DNA of 30,429 bases from CAYFKJ01 sp964528595 (GTDB lineage Bacteria; Pseudomonadota; Alphaproteobacteria; UBA2966): positions 1-30,429 of the forward strand of contig CAZGTM010000043.1 in NCBI GenBank assembly GCA_964528595.1, written 5' to 3'. Shown in pieces: positions 15,856 to 23,784 of this stretch; the stretch's first letter is position 1, and each line of letters starts with the position of its first letter. The notes under the pieces were generated by a model, which was not told the origin of the DNA, did no database searches, and was given only the letters and a program-made list of their open reading frames with translations. Both the position numbers and the translations under genes were made by a program.

Positions 15856-17403
15856 ATGGCAAGCGGCGTCGGCGGATTTCTGGCTAAACGGGCGTACCGC
15901 GATCCGGAAATGGAGGCGCTGGTCGATGTTGCGACGGGGCGGCGTTTCAATTACGCCGAGCTTAACGCGCGGGCCAATGCCATGGCGAACGCGTTCAAGG
16001 ACCGTGGCATCGCCAAGGGAGACCGGGTGGCGCTGTTGCTGCTCAACGGCAACGAATTTGTCGAGAGCTTCTTCGGCCTGGCAAAGTTGGGGGCCGTCAT
16101 CGTGCCTCTGAACTGGCGGCTGGTAGCGGATGAGCTTTCCTACATTCTCAAGGATAGCGGTGCTCAATCCTTGGTTTACGGCAGCGATTTCGCCGAAATC
16201 ACCGCTGATCTCCACGGCCGGGGCGAGGACGGGTCGGATGTCGGGACTTGGATCGAGGTCGGTGACACCGACGCCCGCCAACCATTTGCCGAGCCCTACG
16301 AAAGCGTTTTGGCCGGTACCTCGACAACAGAGCCCGACACGGAAGCCGGCGGCGACGATCTCCTGTTCATCATGTATACCTCCGGCACCACGGGCATGCC
16401 CAAGGGCGTGGTGCACACCCACGACACCATCACCTGGGCGATCCTCACCATCGCCGCGACGGTCGACCAGCAGATGGGCGACCGCTACGTCGTCGCGCTG
16501 CCGATGTACCATGTCGGCGCGCTGACGCCGGCCATCAACCTGGTCTACAGCGGCTGCACCGGCATCCTGTTGCGCCAGTTCGATCCCAAGGCCATGTGGC
16601 AGGTCATCGCGGATGAAAAGGCGACGGCGACGCTGGCCGTGCCGGCCATGCTCAACTTCATGCTGATGGTGCCGGAATTCGAGAGTTTTGATTATTCGCA
16701 CCTGCGCTGGATCATGAGCGGCGCTTCGCCCGTGCCGGTCAGCCTGATCGAGAAATACGCCGATCTCGGCATCGAGATACACCAGGTCTACGGCCTGACC
16801 GAATGCGGCGGTCCGGGCTGCGTGATCGGTACCGCGGATGCCATGACGCACATCGGCTCGACCGGCAAAGCCTTCTTCCACACTGAGGTGCGCGTGGTGG
16901 ACGAGAGCGGCGCCGACGTGGCCCCCGGCGAGCCCGGCCAGGTGCTGCTGCGGGCGCGCCACAACATGAAGGAATACTGGAACCTGCCGGACGCCACGAA
17001 GGAAACCATGCGCGACGGCTGGCTCCATACCGGCGACGTGGCGCTGATGGACGCCGAGGGCTTCGTCACCATCCACGACCGGGTCAAGGACCTGATCATC
17101 TCGGGCGGCGAGAACGTCTACCCGGCGGAGGTCGAAAACGTCATCCTGCAGCACGAAGGCGTGGCCGAGGTCGCGGTGATCGGCCAGCCCAGCGCGGCCT
17201 GGGGCGAATCGCCGTTCGCCGCCGTGGTGCGCGGCGACGAGGCCTTGACGGAGGCTGACGTCATGCAGTTTTGCGACGGCAAGCTCGCCCGTTATAAACT
17301 GCCGAAGGGCGTGGGCTTCGTCGACGAAATCCCGCGCAATCCCACCGGCAAACCGCTCAAACGCTTATTGCGCGAGCAGTTTCCCGGCCCGGCAAAGGAA
17401 TAG
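15856..17403 (+). CDS. AMP-forming acyl-CoA synthetase
   Basis: An ANL-superfamily adenylating enzyme that activates a carboxylic acid to its CoA thioester through an acyl-adenylate; 515 residues. The phosphate-binding loop YTSGTTGMPKG is at 174-184. YGLTECGG, LHTGDVA, the hinge region DRVKDLIISGGENVYPAEVE and the C-terminal catalytic Lys499 in NPTGKPLKR are all present. The moderate length and motif set resemble medium-chain or aryl acid ligases; chain specificity cannot be read. It sits 24 bases after the GST and three bases before the IlvD-type gene, inside the TRAP operon. This suggests the imported acid or a derivative enters metabolism as a CoA ester. Confidence 0.94.
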   Translation: MASGVGGFLAKRAYRDPEMEALVDVATGRRFNYAELNARANAMANAFKDRGIAKGDRVALLLLNGNEFVESFFGLAKLGAVIVPLNWRLVADELSYILKDSGAQSLVYGSDFAEITADLHGRGEDGSDVGTWIEVGDTDARQPFAEPYESVLAGTSTTEPDTEAGGDDLLFIMYTSGTTGMPKGVVHTHDTITWAILTIAATVDQQMGDRYVVALPMYHVGALTPAINLVYSGCTGILLRQFDPKAMWQVIADEKATATLAVPAMLNFMLMVPEFESFDYSHLRWIMSGASPVPVSLIEKYADLGIEIHQVYGLTECGGPGCVIGTADAMTHIGSTGKAFFHTEVRVVDESGADVAPGEPGQVLLRARHNMKEYWNLPDATKETMRDGWLHTGDVALMDAEGFVTIHDRVKDLIISGGENVYPAEVENVILQHEGVAEVAVIGQPSAAWGESPFAAVVRGDEALTEADVMQFCDGKLARYKLPKGVGFVDEIPRNPTGKPLKRLLREQFPGPAKE

Positions 17404-17406
17404 GAC

Positions 17407-19140
17407 GTGTCCGACAGGAAGATGAAGCCCGAAGATCTCCGCAGTTTCCGTTGGTACGGCGTGCAGGACATGCGTTCTTTCGGGCACCGCAGCCGCGCCA
17501 AGCAGATGGGCTATGACGAGGTCGATTTCGGCGGCAAGCCGGTGATCGCCATCATCAACACCTGGAGCGACATCAATCCCTGTCACAGCCACTTCCCCCA
17601 GCGAGTGGAGGAGATCAAGCGCGGGGTCTACCAGGCCGGCGGCTTTCCCGTCGAACTGCCCGCCATGTCGCTCTCGGAGCCTTACGTCAAACCCTCGACC
17701 ATGCTCTACCGCAATTTCCTGGCGATGGAGACGGAGGAGCTGATCCGCTCCCACCCGGTCGACGGCGTCGTGCTGCTGGGCGGTTGCGACAAAACCACGC
17801 CGGCCATGATCATGGGCGCCGTCAGTATGGACCTGCCCGCCATCTACGTGCCGGCGGGTCCGATGCTGCGCGGCAACTGGCGCGGCGAAACGCTGGGCTC
17901 AGGCTCCGATACCTGGAAATACTGGGCCGAGCTTAGGGCCGGCAACATCACGGACGATGACTGGTCGGAGATCGAAGGCGGCATCGCGCGCTCGCCCGGC
18001 CATTGCATGACCATGGGTACGGCCTCGACCATGACGTCGCTGGCCGAAACGCTGGGCCTGACGCTGCCGGGCGCGGCTTCAATCCCGGCGCCCGACAGCA
18101 ACCATTCGCGCATGGCCGCAGCCAGCGGCCGGCGCATCGTCGATATGGTGTGGGAGGACCTCAAACCGTCCGACATTCTCACAGCCGCGGCTTTCGACAA
18201 CGCCATCGCCGTCGACATGGCGCTGGGCGGCTCGACCAACGCCATCGTGCATCTGGTCGCCATGGCGCGCCGCGCCGGCGTCGATCTCGCCATCGACCGC
18301 TTCGACGAAATCTCCGAACGCGTGCCGGTGCTGGCCAACATCCGTCCCTCCGGCACTTACTTGATGGAGGATTTCTATTATGCCGGCGGCCTGCGCGGCC
18401 TGATGGCCGGCATGCTCGATCTGCTGGACGGCAGCCAATTGACCGTCAACAGGCGTACCCTGGCTGAAAATCTGGAAGGTGCGGGCGTGGCCGACGAAGA
18501 CGTCATCCGCCCCCGCGACAATCCCGTATCGCCGGCCGGCTCGACCGCCGTGCTGCGCGGCAACCTGGCGCCCGACGGGGCGGTTATAAAAGCCTCGGCG
18601 GCGGAACCGGAACTGTGGTCGCACGAGGGCCCGGCCGTGGTGTTCGCCGATTACAATGACATGGCGGCGCGCATTGATGACCCGGAACTTGATGTCACGG
18701 CCGATTCGATACTGGTGCTCAAGCATGGCGGACCGTTGGGCGGTCCGGGCATGCCGGAATGGGGCCAGCTGCCCATCCCGAAGAAACTGCTGGAACAGGG
18801 CGTGCGCGACATGGTGCGGATCTCCGACGCCCGCATGAGCGGCACGTCATACGGCACCTGCGTGCTGCACGTCTCGCCCGAGAGCTTTATCGGCGGTCCG
18901 CTGGCCCTGGTCGAGGACGGCGATGTCATCAGGCTCGACGTGCGCGAGCGGGTATTGCAGTTGCTCATCGACGACGCCGAACTGGAACGCCGCCTGGCCG
19001 CCTGGACGCCGCCCAAACCCAACTATCCCAGAGGCTTCGGCGCCATGTACGCGGCCCACGTCACGCAAGCCCATCTGGGTTGCGACTTCGATTATCTGGA
19101 AAGCGGGGCCGAAGCCGTGCCGGAGCCGGAGATACACTGA
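17407..19140 (+). CDS. IlvD/Edd-family dehydratase, L-arabinonate dehydratase-like
   Basis: An Fe-S dehydratase removing water from a 2,3-dihydroxy acid (sugar acid or branched dihydroxy acid) to give a 2-oxo-3-deoxy acid. The 577-residue length fits. Cluster ligands are Cys59 (NPCHSHF), Cys127 (GGCDKTTPA) and Cys200 (GHCMTMGTAS); Ser478 and Thr480 in RMSGTSYGT fit the catalytic Ser/Thr. The opening RSFRWYGVQDMRSFGHRSR and the cysteine spacing match the L-arabinonate/xylonate dehydratase branch rather than biosynthetic IlvD, as I remember those families. The GTG start is three bases after the preceding stop, with AGGA upstream. With the ThDP enzyme in the same operon it could process a sugar-acid-like substrate; the exact one is undetermined. 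Confidence 0.92.
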   Translation: MSDRKMKPEDLRSFRWYGVQDMRSFGHRSRAKQMGYDEVDFGGKPVIAIINTWSDINPCHSHFPQRVEEIKRGVYQAGGFPVELPAMSLSEPYVKPSTMLYRNFLAMETEELIRSHPVDGVVLLGGCDKTTPAMIMGAVSMDLPAIYVPAGPMLRGNWRGETLGSGSDTWKYWAELRAGNITDDDWSEIEGGIARSPGHCMTMGTASTMTSLAETLGLTLPGAASIPAPDSNHSRMAAASGRRIVDMVWEDLKPSDILTAAAFDNAIAVDMALGGSTNAIVHLVAMARRAGVDLAIDRFDEISERVPVLANIRPSGTYLMEDFYYAGGLRGLMAGMLDLLDGSQLTVNRRTLAENLEGAGVADEDVIRPRDNPVSPAGSTAVLRGNLAPDGAVIKASAAEPELWSHEGPAVVFADYNDMAARIDDPELDVTADSILVLKHGGPLGGPGMPEWGQLPIPKKLLEQGVRDMVRISDARMSGTSYGTCVLHVSPESFIGGPLALVEDGDVIRLDVRERVLQLLIDDAELERRLAAWTPPKPNYPRGFGAMYAAHVTQAHLGCDFDYLESGAEAVPEPEIH

Positions 19141-19144
19141 CGTT

Positions 19145-19900
19145 ATGTCGAATGTGCAAACAGAGGAGAAACCCGGCGGCCTCGCCTGCCCGGTGTGCCG
19201 CTCGGCGGAATGCGCCGACTTCATGACGCATAAGGGGCTCGATCTTTTCACCTGCGGGCAGTGCGCCACGATCTTCATGCACCCGCTGCCGACGGCGGAG
19301 GATATCGCCGGGCTTTACGACGATTCCTACGATGGCGCGACGTCCGGCTATTTCTCCAAGCCCGACAAGAAGATGCGGCGTTCGCGCGGCCGCGTGAAGT
19401 ATCTCAAAGGCTTCGTCTCGGGCGGAAAATTCCTCGATATCGGCTGCAACGGCGGTTTCATGGTCGAAGCGGCACGGGAAGTGGGGTTCGAGGCCCAGGG
19501 CCTCGACCTCGACGGCGTATCGATCGCCTACGCGCGGGAGCATTATCCGCAAAACACCTACTTCCACGGCAGCGTCGAGGATTTTGCCGCCGATGCGCCG
19601 CTGTTCGACCTCGCTTACTGCTCGGAAGTCATCGAGCACGTGCCCGACATCCATGGTTTTGTCGCCAGCATAGCCAAGCTCGTGCGGCCCGGCGGCGTGC
19701 TGTTTCTCACCACGCCCGATATCAGCCATTGGCGCCGGCCGCGCGATCTCGTCAGTTGGGACGGCTTCAGTCCGCCGTCGCACTGCATCTACTTCAACCC
19801 CCGCAGCCTGGGCCTGCTGATGGCGGAACACGGGTTCGAGGTCGTAAAACGTCGGATCGCGTTTAAACCGGGTATGAAACTGGTCTGCCGGAAAAAGTAG
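19145..19900 (+). CDS. Class I SAM-dependent methyltransferase with N-terminal zinc ribbon
   Basis: A 251-residue protein. An N-terminal four-cysteine zinc ribbon (Cys15, Cys18, Cys37, Cys40; CPVC and CGQC knuckles) precedes a Rossmann-type methyltransferase domain with the SAM-binding loop FLDIGCNGGF (97-105) and the post-motif AYCSEVIEHVPD. The architecture is shared with sugar C-methyltransferases and many uncharacterised methyltransferases. The frame is open far upstream inside the dehydratase gene, but the ATG at 19145 is chosen because homology begins there and it is four bases after the previous stop. It is the last gene of the TRAP operon. A 6-bp hairpin (CGGAAA/TTTCCG, 19889-19906) spans the stop codon but has no T-tract directly after it. 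Confidence 0.88.
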   Translation: MSNVQTEEKPGGLACPVCRSAECADFMTHKGLDLFTCGQCATIFMHPLPTAEDIAGLYDDSYDGATSGYFSKPDKKMRRSRGRVKYLKGFVSGGKFLDIGCNGGFMVEAAREVGFEAQGLDLDGVSIAYAREHYPQNTYFHGSVEDFAADAPLFDLAYCSEVIEHVPDIHGFVASIAKLVRPGGVLFLTTPDISHWRRPRDLVSWDGFSPPSHCIYFNPRSLGLLMAEHGFEVVKRRIAFKPGMKLVCRKK

Positions 19901-20018
19901 TTTCCGACCTGTTCAATTTGGCTTTTTCGTCCTATTTCTAATCGTATGGTTGCCGTTTGGGGGTGGCATTTGAAAGGGGAGACGTTGTAAATCGCGGGGT
20001 ATTCTGGGAGGGCGGCAG

Positions 20019-20228
20019 ATGCAAAAGGTGTTTTGTCTCATTGGGTGCTTGGCGATAGCGAGTTGCACCACCGACGCATTTACGTGGGCCGACGGCCATA
20101 CCTACCGACTGAAGGAGGGCGCCACCACCTGCCTCGAGGACGGTTCGCTGGTGTGGTTCGAGCGTGCCGGTTCTGACGGAAAATTCGACAAGAAATACGC
20201 TTCCAGCGTGACCAACTGCGGCGGATAA
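20019..20228 (+). CDS. Small putative lipoprotein, 69 residues
   Basis: A short exported protein: a hydrophobic N terminus with a lipobox-like IASC places the lipidated cysteine at residue 16. The mature part of about 54 residues contains two further cysteines (Cys38, Cys67), which could form a disulfide. GGGAGGG precedes the ATG, making translation likely despite the length. The family is not recognised. It is a solitary gene, 118 bases after the methyltransferase and 79 bases before an acyl-CoA synthetase. Alternatively the N terminus is a plain signal peptide cleaved near the same point. Confidence 0.75.
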   Translation: MQKVFCLIGCLAIASCTTDAFTWADGHTYRLKEGATTCLEDGSLVWFERAGSDGKFDKKYASSVTNCGG

Positions 20229-20307
20229 ACACTCATCGGCTGGCATTTTCGGCGCCTGTGGCTATAAGATCGACCGATAACCGGATAAAGCACACCAGGG
20301 GTCGACC

Positions 20308-21996
20308 ATGCTCACGCAATCCTACGTCCATGGAGCCAGCGACAAGCCGTTGATCGGCGAAACCATCGGCGTTCATTTCTCATCGGCGGTTCGGCGTTGG
20401 GGAGACCGGGAGGCGCTGGTCGTGCGTCACCAGGATATCCGCTGGACATATGCTGACCTGGAGCGCGAGGTCGACGCCTTCGCCGCCGGCCTGCTGGCGC
20501 TGGGGCTCGAGCCCGGTGACCGCATCGGCATCTGGTCGCCCAATAATTCCGAATGGGTGGTGACGCAATTCGCCACCGCCAAGGCCGGCCTGATCCTCGT
20601 CAACATCAATCCGGCGTACCGCATTACGGAACTCGAATACGCCCTCAACAAGGTTTCCTGCAAAGCCCTGATCACGGCGGCTTCGTTCAAGACCAGCGAT
20701 TACCTCGGCATGCTGGCGGAGATCGCGCCCGAAATTAACGTTTGTGCGCCGGGGGCATTGAAAAGCGCGCGTCTGCCGCACCTGACGACGGTAATCCAGA
20801 TCGGTGGCGAGGCCGCGCCGGGCATGTATGCCTTCGGCGACGTCGCCGGTATGGCGGGGGATGCGGAAGAACAGCGGTTGGCGGCGCTTGAGGATGAGCT
20901 TCAGTTCGACGATCCCATCAACATCCAGTTCACCAGCGGCACCACCGGTTTCCCCAAGGGCGCGACGCTGACGCACTTCAACATTCTCAACAACGGCTTC
21001 TTCGTCGGCGAGGCCATGAAACTGGACGAGACCGACCGGCTTTGCATTCCCGTGCCGCTCTACCACTGTTTCGGCATGGTTCTGGGCAATCTCGCCTGCA
21101 TCACGCACGGCTCGGTGATGGTCTATCCCGACGAAGCGTTCGAGCCCCTGTCGGTCCTGGAAACCGTCGAGGCGGAGAAATGCACGGGCCTGCACGGCGT
21201 GCCCACGATGTTCATCGCCGAACTGGACCACCCCGAATTCGCCAACTTTGATCTCGCCACACTGCGCACTGGCATCATGGCTGGCTCGCCCTGTCCTATC
21301 GAAGTGATGAAGCGCGTGGTCGACCAGATGAACATGGCCGAGGTCACGATCGCCTACGGCATGACCGAAACCAGCCCCGTCAGCTTCCAAAGCGGCACCG
21401 ATGATCCCCTGGAACGCCGCGTCTCCACGGTCGGGCGCATCTTCCCCCACGTCGAGGTCAAGATCATCGACGAGGACGGCAAGATCCTGCCGCCGGATCA
21501 GAAGGGCGAATTGCTGACGCGCGGCTATTCGGTCATGCAGGGCTATTGGGACGACGACGAACGCACCGCCGAAGCCATCGATTCCGCCGGTTGGATGCAC
21601 ACCGGCGACCTCGCCACCATTGACGAACAAGGCTACGGCAACATCGTCGGGCGGGTGAAGGACATGGTCATCCGCGGCGGCGAAAACGTCTACCCGCGCG
21701 AGATCGAGGAATACCTCTACACCCACTCAAAGGTCCAGGACGTCCAGGTCTTCGGCGTGCCCGACCAGAAATACGGCGAGGAAATCTGCGCCTGGATCGT
21801 GTTGTCCGGCGGTGAAACGGCAACGGAAGACGAGATCAAGGCATTCTGCAAAGGCCAGATCGCCCACTACAAGGTGCCGCGCTACGTCCGCTTCGTGGAC
21901 GAATACCCCATGACCGTCACCGGCAAGGTGCAGAAATTCATCATGCGCGACGCCATGATCGAAGAGATGAACCTGGACGTCGCGAAGACGGCGTAA
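20308..21996 (+). CDS. AMP-forming acyl-CoA synthetase (ACSF2/medium-chain FadD-like)
   Basis: An ANL-superfamily acyl-CoA ligase of 562 residues. The P-loop FTSGTTGFPKG is at 208-218. Also present are YGMTETSPVSFQ, MHTGDLATIDEQGY, the hinge GRVKDMVIRGGENVYPREIEEYL and catalytic Lys540 in VTGKVQK. The opening (IGETIGVHFSSAVRRWGDREALVV) and NINPAYRITELEYALNK are typical of the ACSF2-like medium/branched-chain group, from memory of the family. It activates fatty or branched acids for beta-oxidation in the cytoplasm. There is no strong ribosome site apart from AGGGG before the ATG. It converges on another acyl-CoA synthetase, with a hairpin-repeat region between. Confidence 0.94.
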   Translation: MLTQSYVHGASDKPLIGETIGVHFSSAVRRWGDREALVVRHQDIRWTYADLEREVDAFAAGLLALGLEPGDRIGIWSPNNSEWVVTQFATAKAGLILVNINPAYRITELEYALNKVSCKALITAASFKTSDYLGMLAEIAPEINVCAPGALKSARLPHLTTVIQIGGEAAPGMYAFGDVAGMAGDAEEQRLAALEDELQFDDPINIQFTSGTTGFPKGATLTHFNILNNGFFVGEAMKLDETDRLCIPVPLYHCFGMVLGNLACITHGSVMVYPDEAFEPLSVLETVEAEKCTGLHGVPTMFIAELDHPEFANFDLATLRTGIMAGSPCPIEVMKRVVDQMNMAEVTIAYGMTETSPVSFQSGTDDPLERRVSTVGRIFPHVEVKIIDEDGKILPPDQKGELLTRGYSVMQGYWDDDERTAEAIDSAGWMHTGDLATIDEQGYGNIVGRVKDMVIRGGENVYPREIEEYLYTHSKVQDVQVFGVPDQKYGEEICAWIVLSGGETATEDEIKAFCKGQIAHYKVPRYVRFVDEYPMTVTGKVQKFIMRDAMIEEMNLDVAKTA

Positions 21997-22009
21997 AAAA
22001 GAATTCTGG

Positions 22010-22081
22010 ACCCCGGCATGCGCCGGGGTGCCGGGAGTGCGTGCGGTTAACCTCCCGCGTCATTCCGGCGCATGCCGGAAT
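22010..22081. repeat. Hairpin-repeat mosaic between convergent genes, possible bidirectional terminator
   Basis: Three stems are packed into about 70 bases: ACCCCGGC (22010-22017) with GCCGGGGT (22022-22029), CGGGAG (22032-22037) with CTCCCG (22052-22057), and ATTCCGGC (22062-22069) with GCCGGAAT (22074-22081). The last, flanked as GTCATTCCGG...CCGGAATCCA, is of the type dispersed in many proteobacterial genomes. A T-rich stretch follows on the plus strand (22083-22099), partly inside the opposing gene. Confidence 0.7.
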
Positions 22082-22094
22082 CCATTTATTTGTT

Positions 22095-23612
22095 TTATTT
22101 CAACAATTTGTGCTTCAAGAGCTTACCCGTCGGCCCGGCGGGCAGGCGGTCGAGGATGGTGAGTTCCGACGGCTTCTTGTAGGGCGCCAGCCGTTCCGCC
22201 GCGAAGGCAATGATATCGGCGGGGGCTGGGGAGCTGCCGGGCTGGATCTCGACGAACGCCAAAATTTCCTCGTTGCCGTCCTCGACGCTGCGGCCGACGA
22301 CGGCAGATTGCACGACATCGGGGTGGGCGTTGATGACGGCTTCGACCTCGGGCGGATAGACGTTGAAACCGGAGCGGATGATCAGTTCCTTCGAACGGCC
22401 ATCGACCCAGAGCGATCCGTTGCCGTCGAAATGGGCGAGATCGCCGGTATTCAGCCAGCCTTCCTCATCGATCACCGTCCGGGTCGCCGCCTCGTCGCGG
22501 TAATAGCCCAGCATGATGCCGGGGCCGCGGATCCATAGCTCGCCAGTGTCGGTATCGGCCAACCGCTCTTTGGTGGCCGGATCGACAATGCGGGCTTCGG
22601 TACCGGGGATCAGGGGGCCGCAGCTTATGTCGTTCAAGGGGTTGGCGGCGCGGGTGACGGCGATGGTGGGGGCGGCTTCCGTCATGCCGAGGCCATTGTG
22701 CAAAGGTGAGCTAAGCGCCGCTTCGGCGCGGCGCTTGAGGTCGGGGTCGAGCGGCGAGCCGCCGGCGGAGGTGTAGCGCAAGTGGGGCGCCGACAAAGTG
22801 ACACCCTGTTCCTCCGCGTACTCCAGCAGACGGGCGTGCATGGCGGGGACGCCTTGGAACATGGTGAGGCGGGTCCGCAGGGCCTCGTCGACGAAGGCGG
22901 GATCGAATTTGGACATCAGTTCAACGCACGCGCCTACCGCCAGGCTACCGAGCAAGACCGACGACAGGCCGAATATATGGGAGACCGGCAGGACGCCCAG
23001 CGCATGATCGGTCGCCGTCACGCCGCGCAGGGCGCCGGTGGTATCGGCGATGTAGAGGATATTGGCGTGGCTCAGCATCACGCCCTTGGGCGTGCCGGTG
23101 GTGCCGGTGGTGTAGATCATCGCCGCCGGCTGCTTGGCGCCGTCCTCGAATACGGGTTCCGGATCGACCTCCGCCAGGGGGCCCAGGGCAACAGTACCGA
23201 CGCCCGGGATATCCACGTCCTCAGCGCCGTGGCGAACGGCATGGGCCGCGGCGTCCCGCGAAACCGTCGTGGCATAGATGACGCGCCGGGCGCCGGAATG
23301 GTCGCGCATGGTATCGATTTCGCGGTCGCTGAGACGGGCATTGACGATCACCGCCCAGGCGTCGATGCGGCCGGCGGCCAGGATGAGGGCGACAACGGCG
23401 CGGCAGTTCTCGTTGACCAGCATCAGCCGGTCGCCGCCGCGAACGCCGACGGCCCGCAGCCAGTCCGCGGCGGCGTCGATGGCGTCGTCGAATTGTGCGA
23501 ACGTCCAGCTCTCCGAGCCTTCGATCAGGGCGTTTGCCTCCGGCGCCTCGACAGCCCAATGGCGGACCAGATCGGCGATCCTGGCACGGTCTCTGGAGCG
23601 GAAATTGTTCAT
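22095..23612 (-). CDS. AMP-forming acyl-CoA synthetase
   Basis: An ANL-superfamily ligase of 505 residues with the P-loop YTTGTTGTPKG (167-177), LGMTEAAPT, LNTGDLAHFDGNGSLWVDGRSKELIIRSGFNVYPPEVE and the catalytic Lys497 in PTGKLLK close to the C terminus. It activates a carboxylic acid to its CoA thioester; the group resembles long-chain/aryl-CoA ligases, with no substrate-specific feature that I can read. The ATG at 23612 lacks an obvious ribosome site. It is transcribed divergently from the beta-oxidation operon over a 172-base region that holds a TetR-type palindrome. Confidence 0.93.
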   Translation of the reverse strand: MNNFRSRDRARIADLVRHWAVEAPEANALIEGSESWTFAQFDDAIDAAADWLRAVGVRGGDRLMLVNENCRAVVALILAAGRIDAWAVIVNARLSDREIDTMRDHSGARRVIYATTVSRDAAAHAVRHGAEDVDIPGVGTVALGPLAEVDPEPVFEDGAKQPAAMIYTTGTTGTPKGVMLSHANILYIADTTGALRGVTATDHALGVLPVSHIFGLSSVLLGSLAVGACVELMSKFDPAFVDEALRTRLTMFQGVPAMHARLLEYAEEQGVTLSAPHLRYTSAGGSPLDPDLKRRAEAALSSPLHNGLGMTEAAPTIAVTRAANPLNDISCGPLIPGTEARIVDPATKERLADTDTGELWIRGPGIMLGYYRDEAATRTVIDEEGWLNTGDLAHFDGNGSLWVDGRSKELIIRSGFNVYPPEVEAVINAHPDVVQSAVVGRSVEDGNEEILAFVEIQPGSSPAPADIIAFAAERLAPYKKPSELTILDRLPAGPTGKLLKHKLLK

Positions 23613-23727
23613 TTTCGAAAAGTCGGTTCGTCGCTAAAGTCACGGGTGCTGAGGGCGGCGATCATGACCGATCCGGCGGGCCGACGCAATCGGCGGAAAT
23701 TAGCCGGTATCGCCCGATAATCTGTTG

Positions 23728-23743
23728 CCAAACGTTCGTTCGT
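23728..23743. promoter_or_regulatory. Putative TetR-family operator
   Basis: CCAAACGTTCGTTCGG is an inverted repeat with one mismatch and contains the perfect core AACG-TT-CGTT. AACGnnCGTT cores are common operators of TetR regulators of fatty-acid and acyl-CoA catabolism. It lies 41 bases before the chosen start of the acyl-CoA synthetase at 23785 and 115 bases from the divergent one, so it may control one or both. No tetR-type gene is in the window. Confidence 0.5.
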
Positions 23744-23784
23744 TCGGTGAAAATGGAATTTCGTTTTTCAAGGACCCCATCGAC

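Noticed and set aside
15151..17154. Long open frame of 667 codons on the minus strand
   Set aside because: It lies fully opposite a GST and an acyl-CoA synthetase with clear motifs. Its translation is His/Gly/Arg-rich without domains, as expected for antisense of GC-rich genes.
19889..19906. CGGAAA/TTTCCG hairpin at the methyltransferase stop
   Set aside because: Short AT-containing stem with no adjacent T-tract; could arise by chance.
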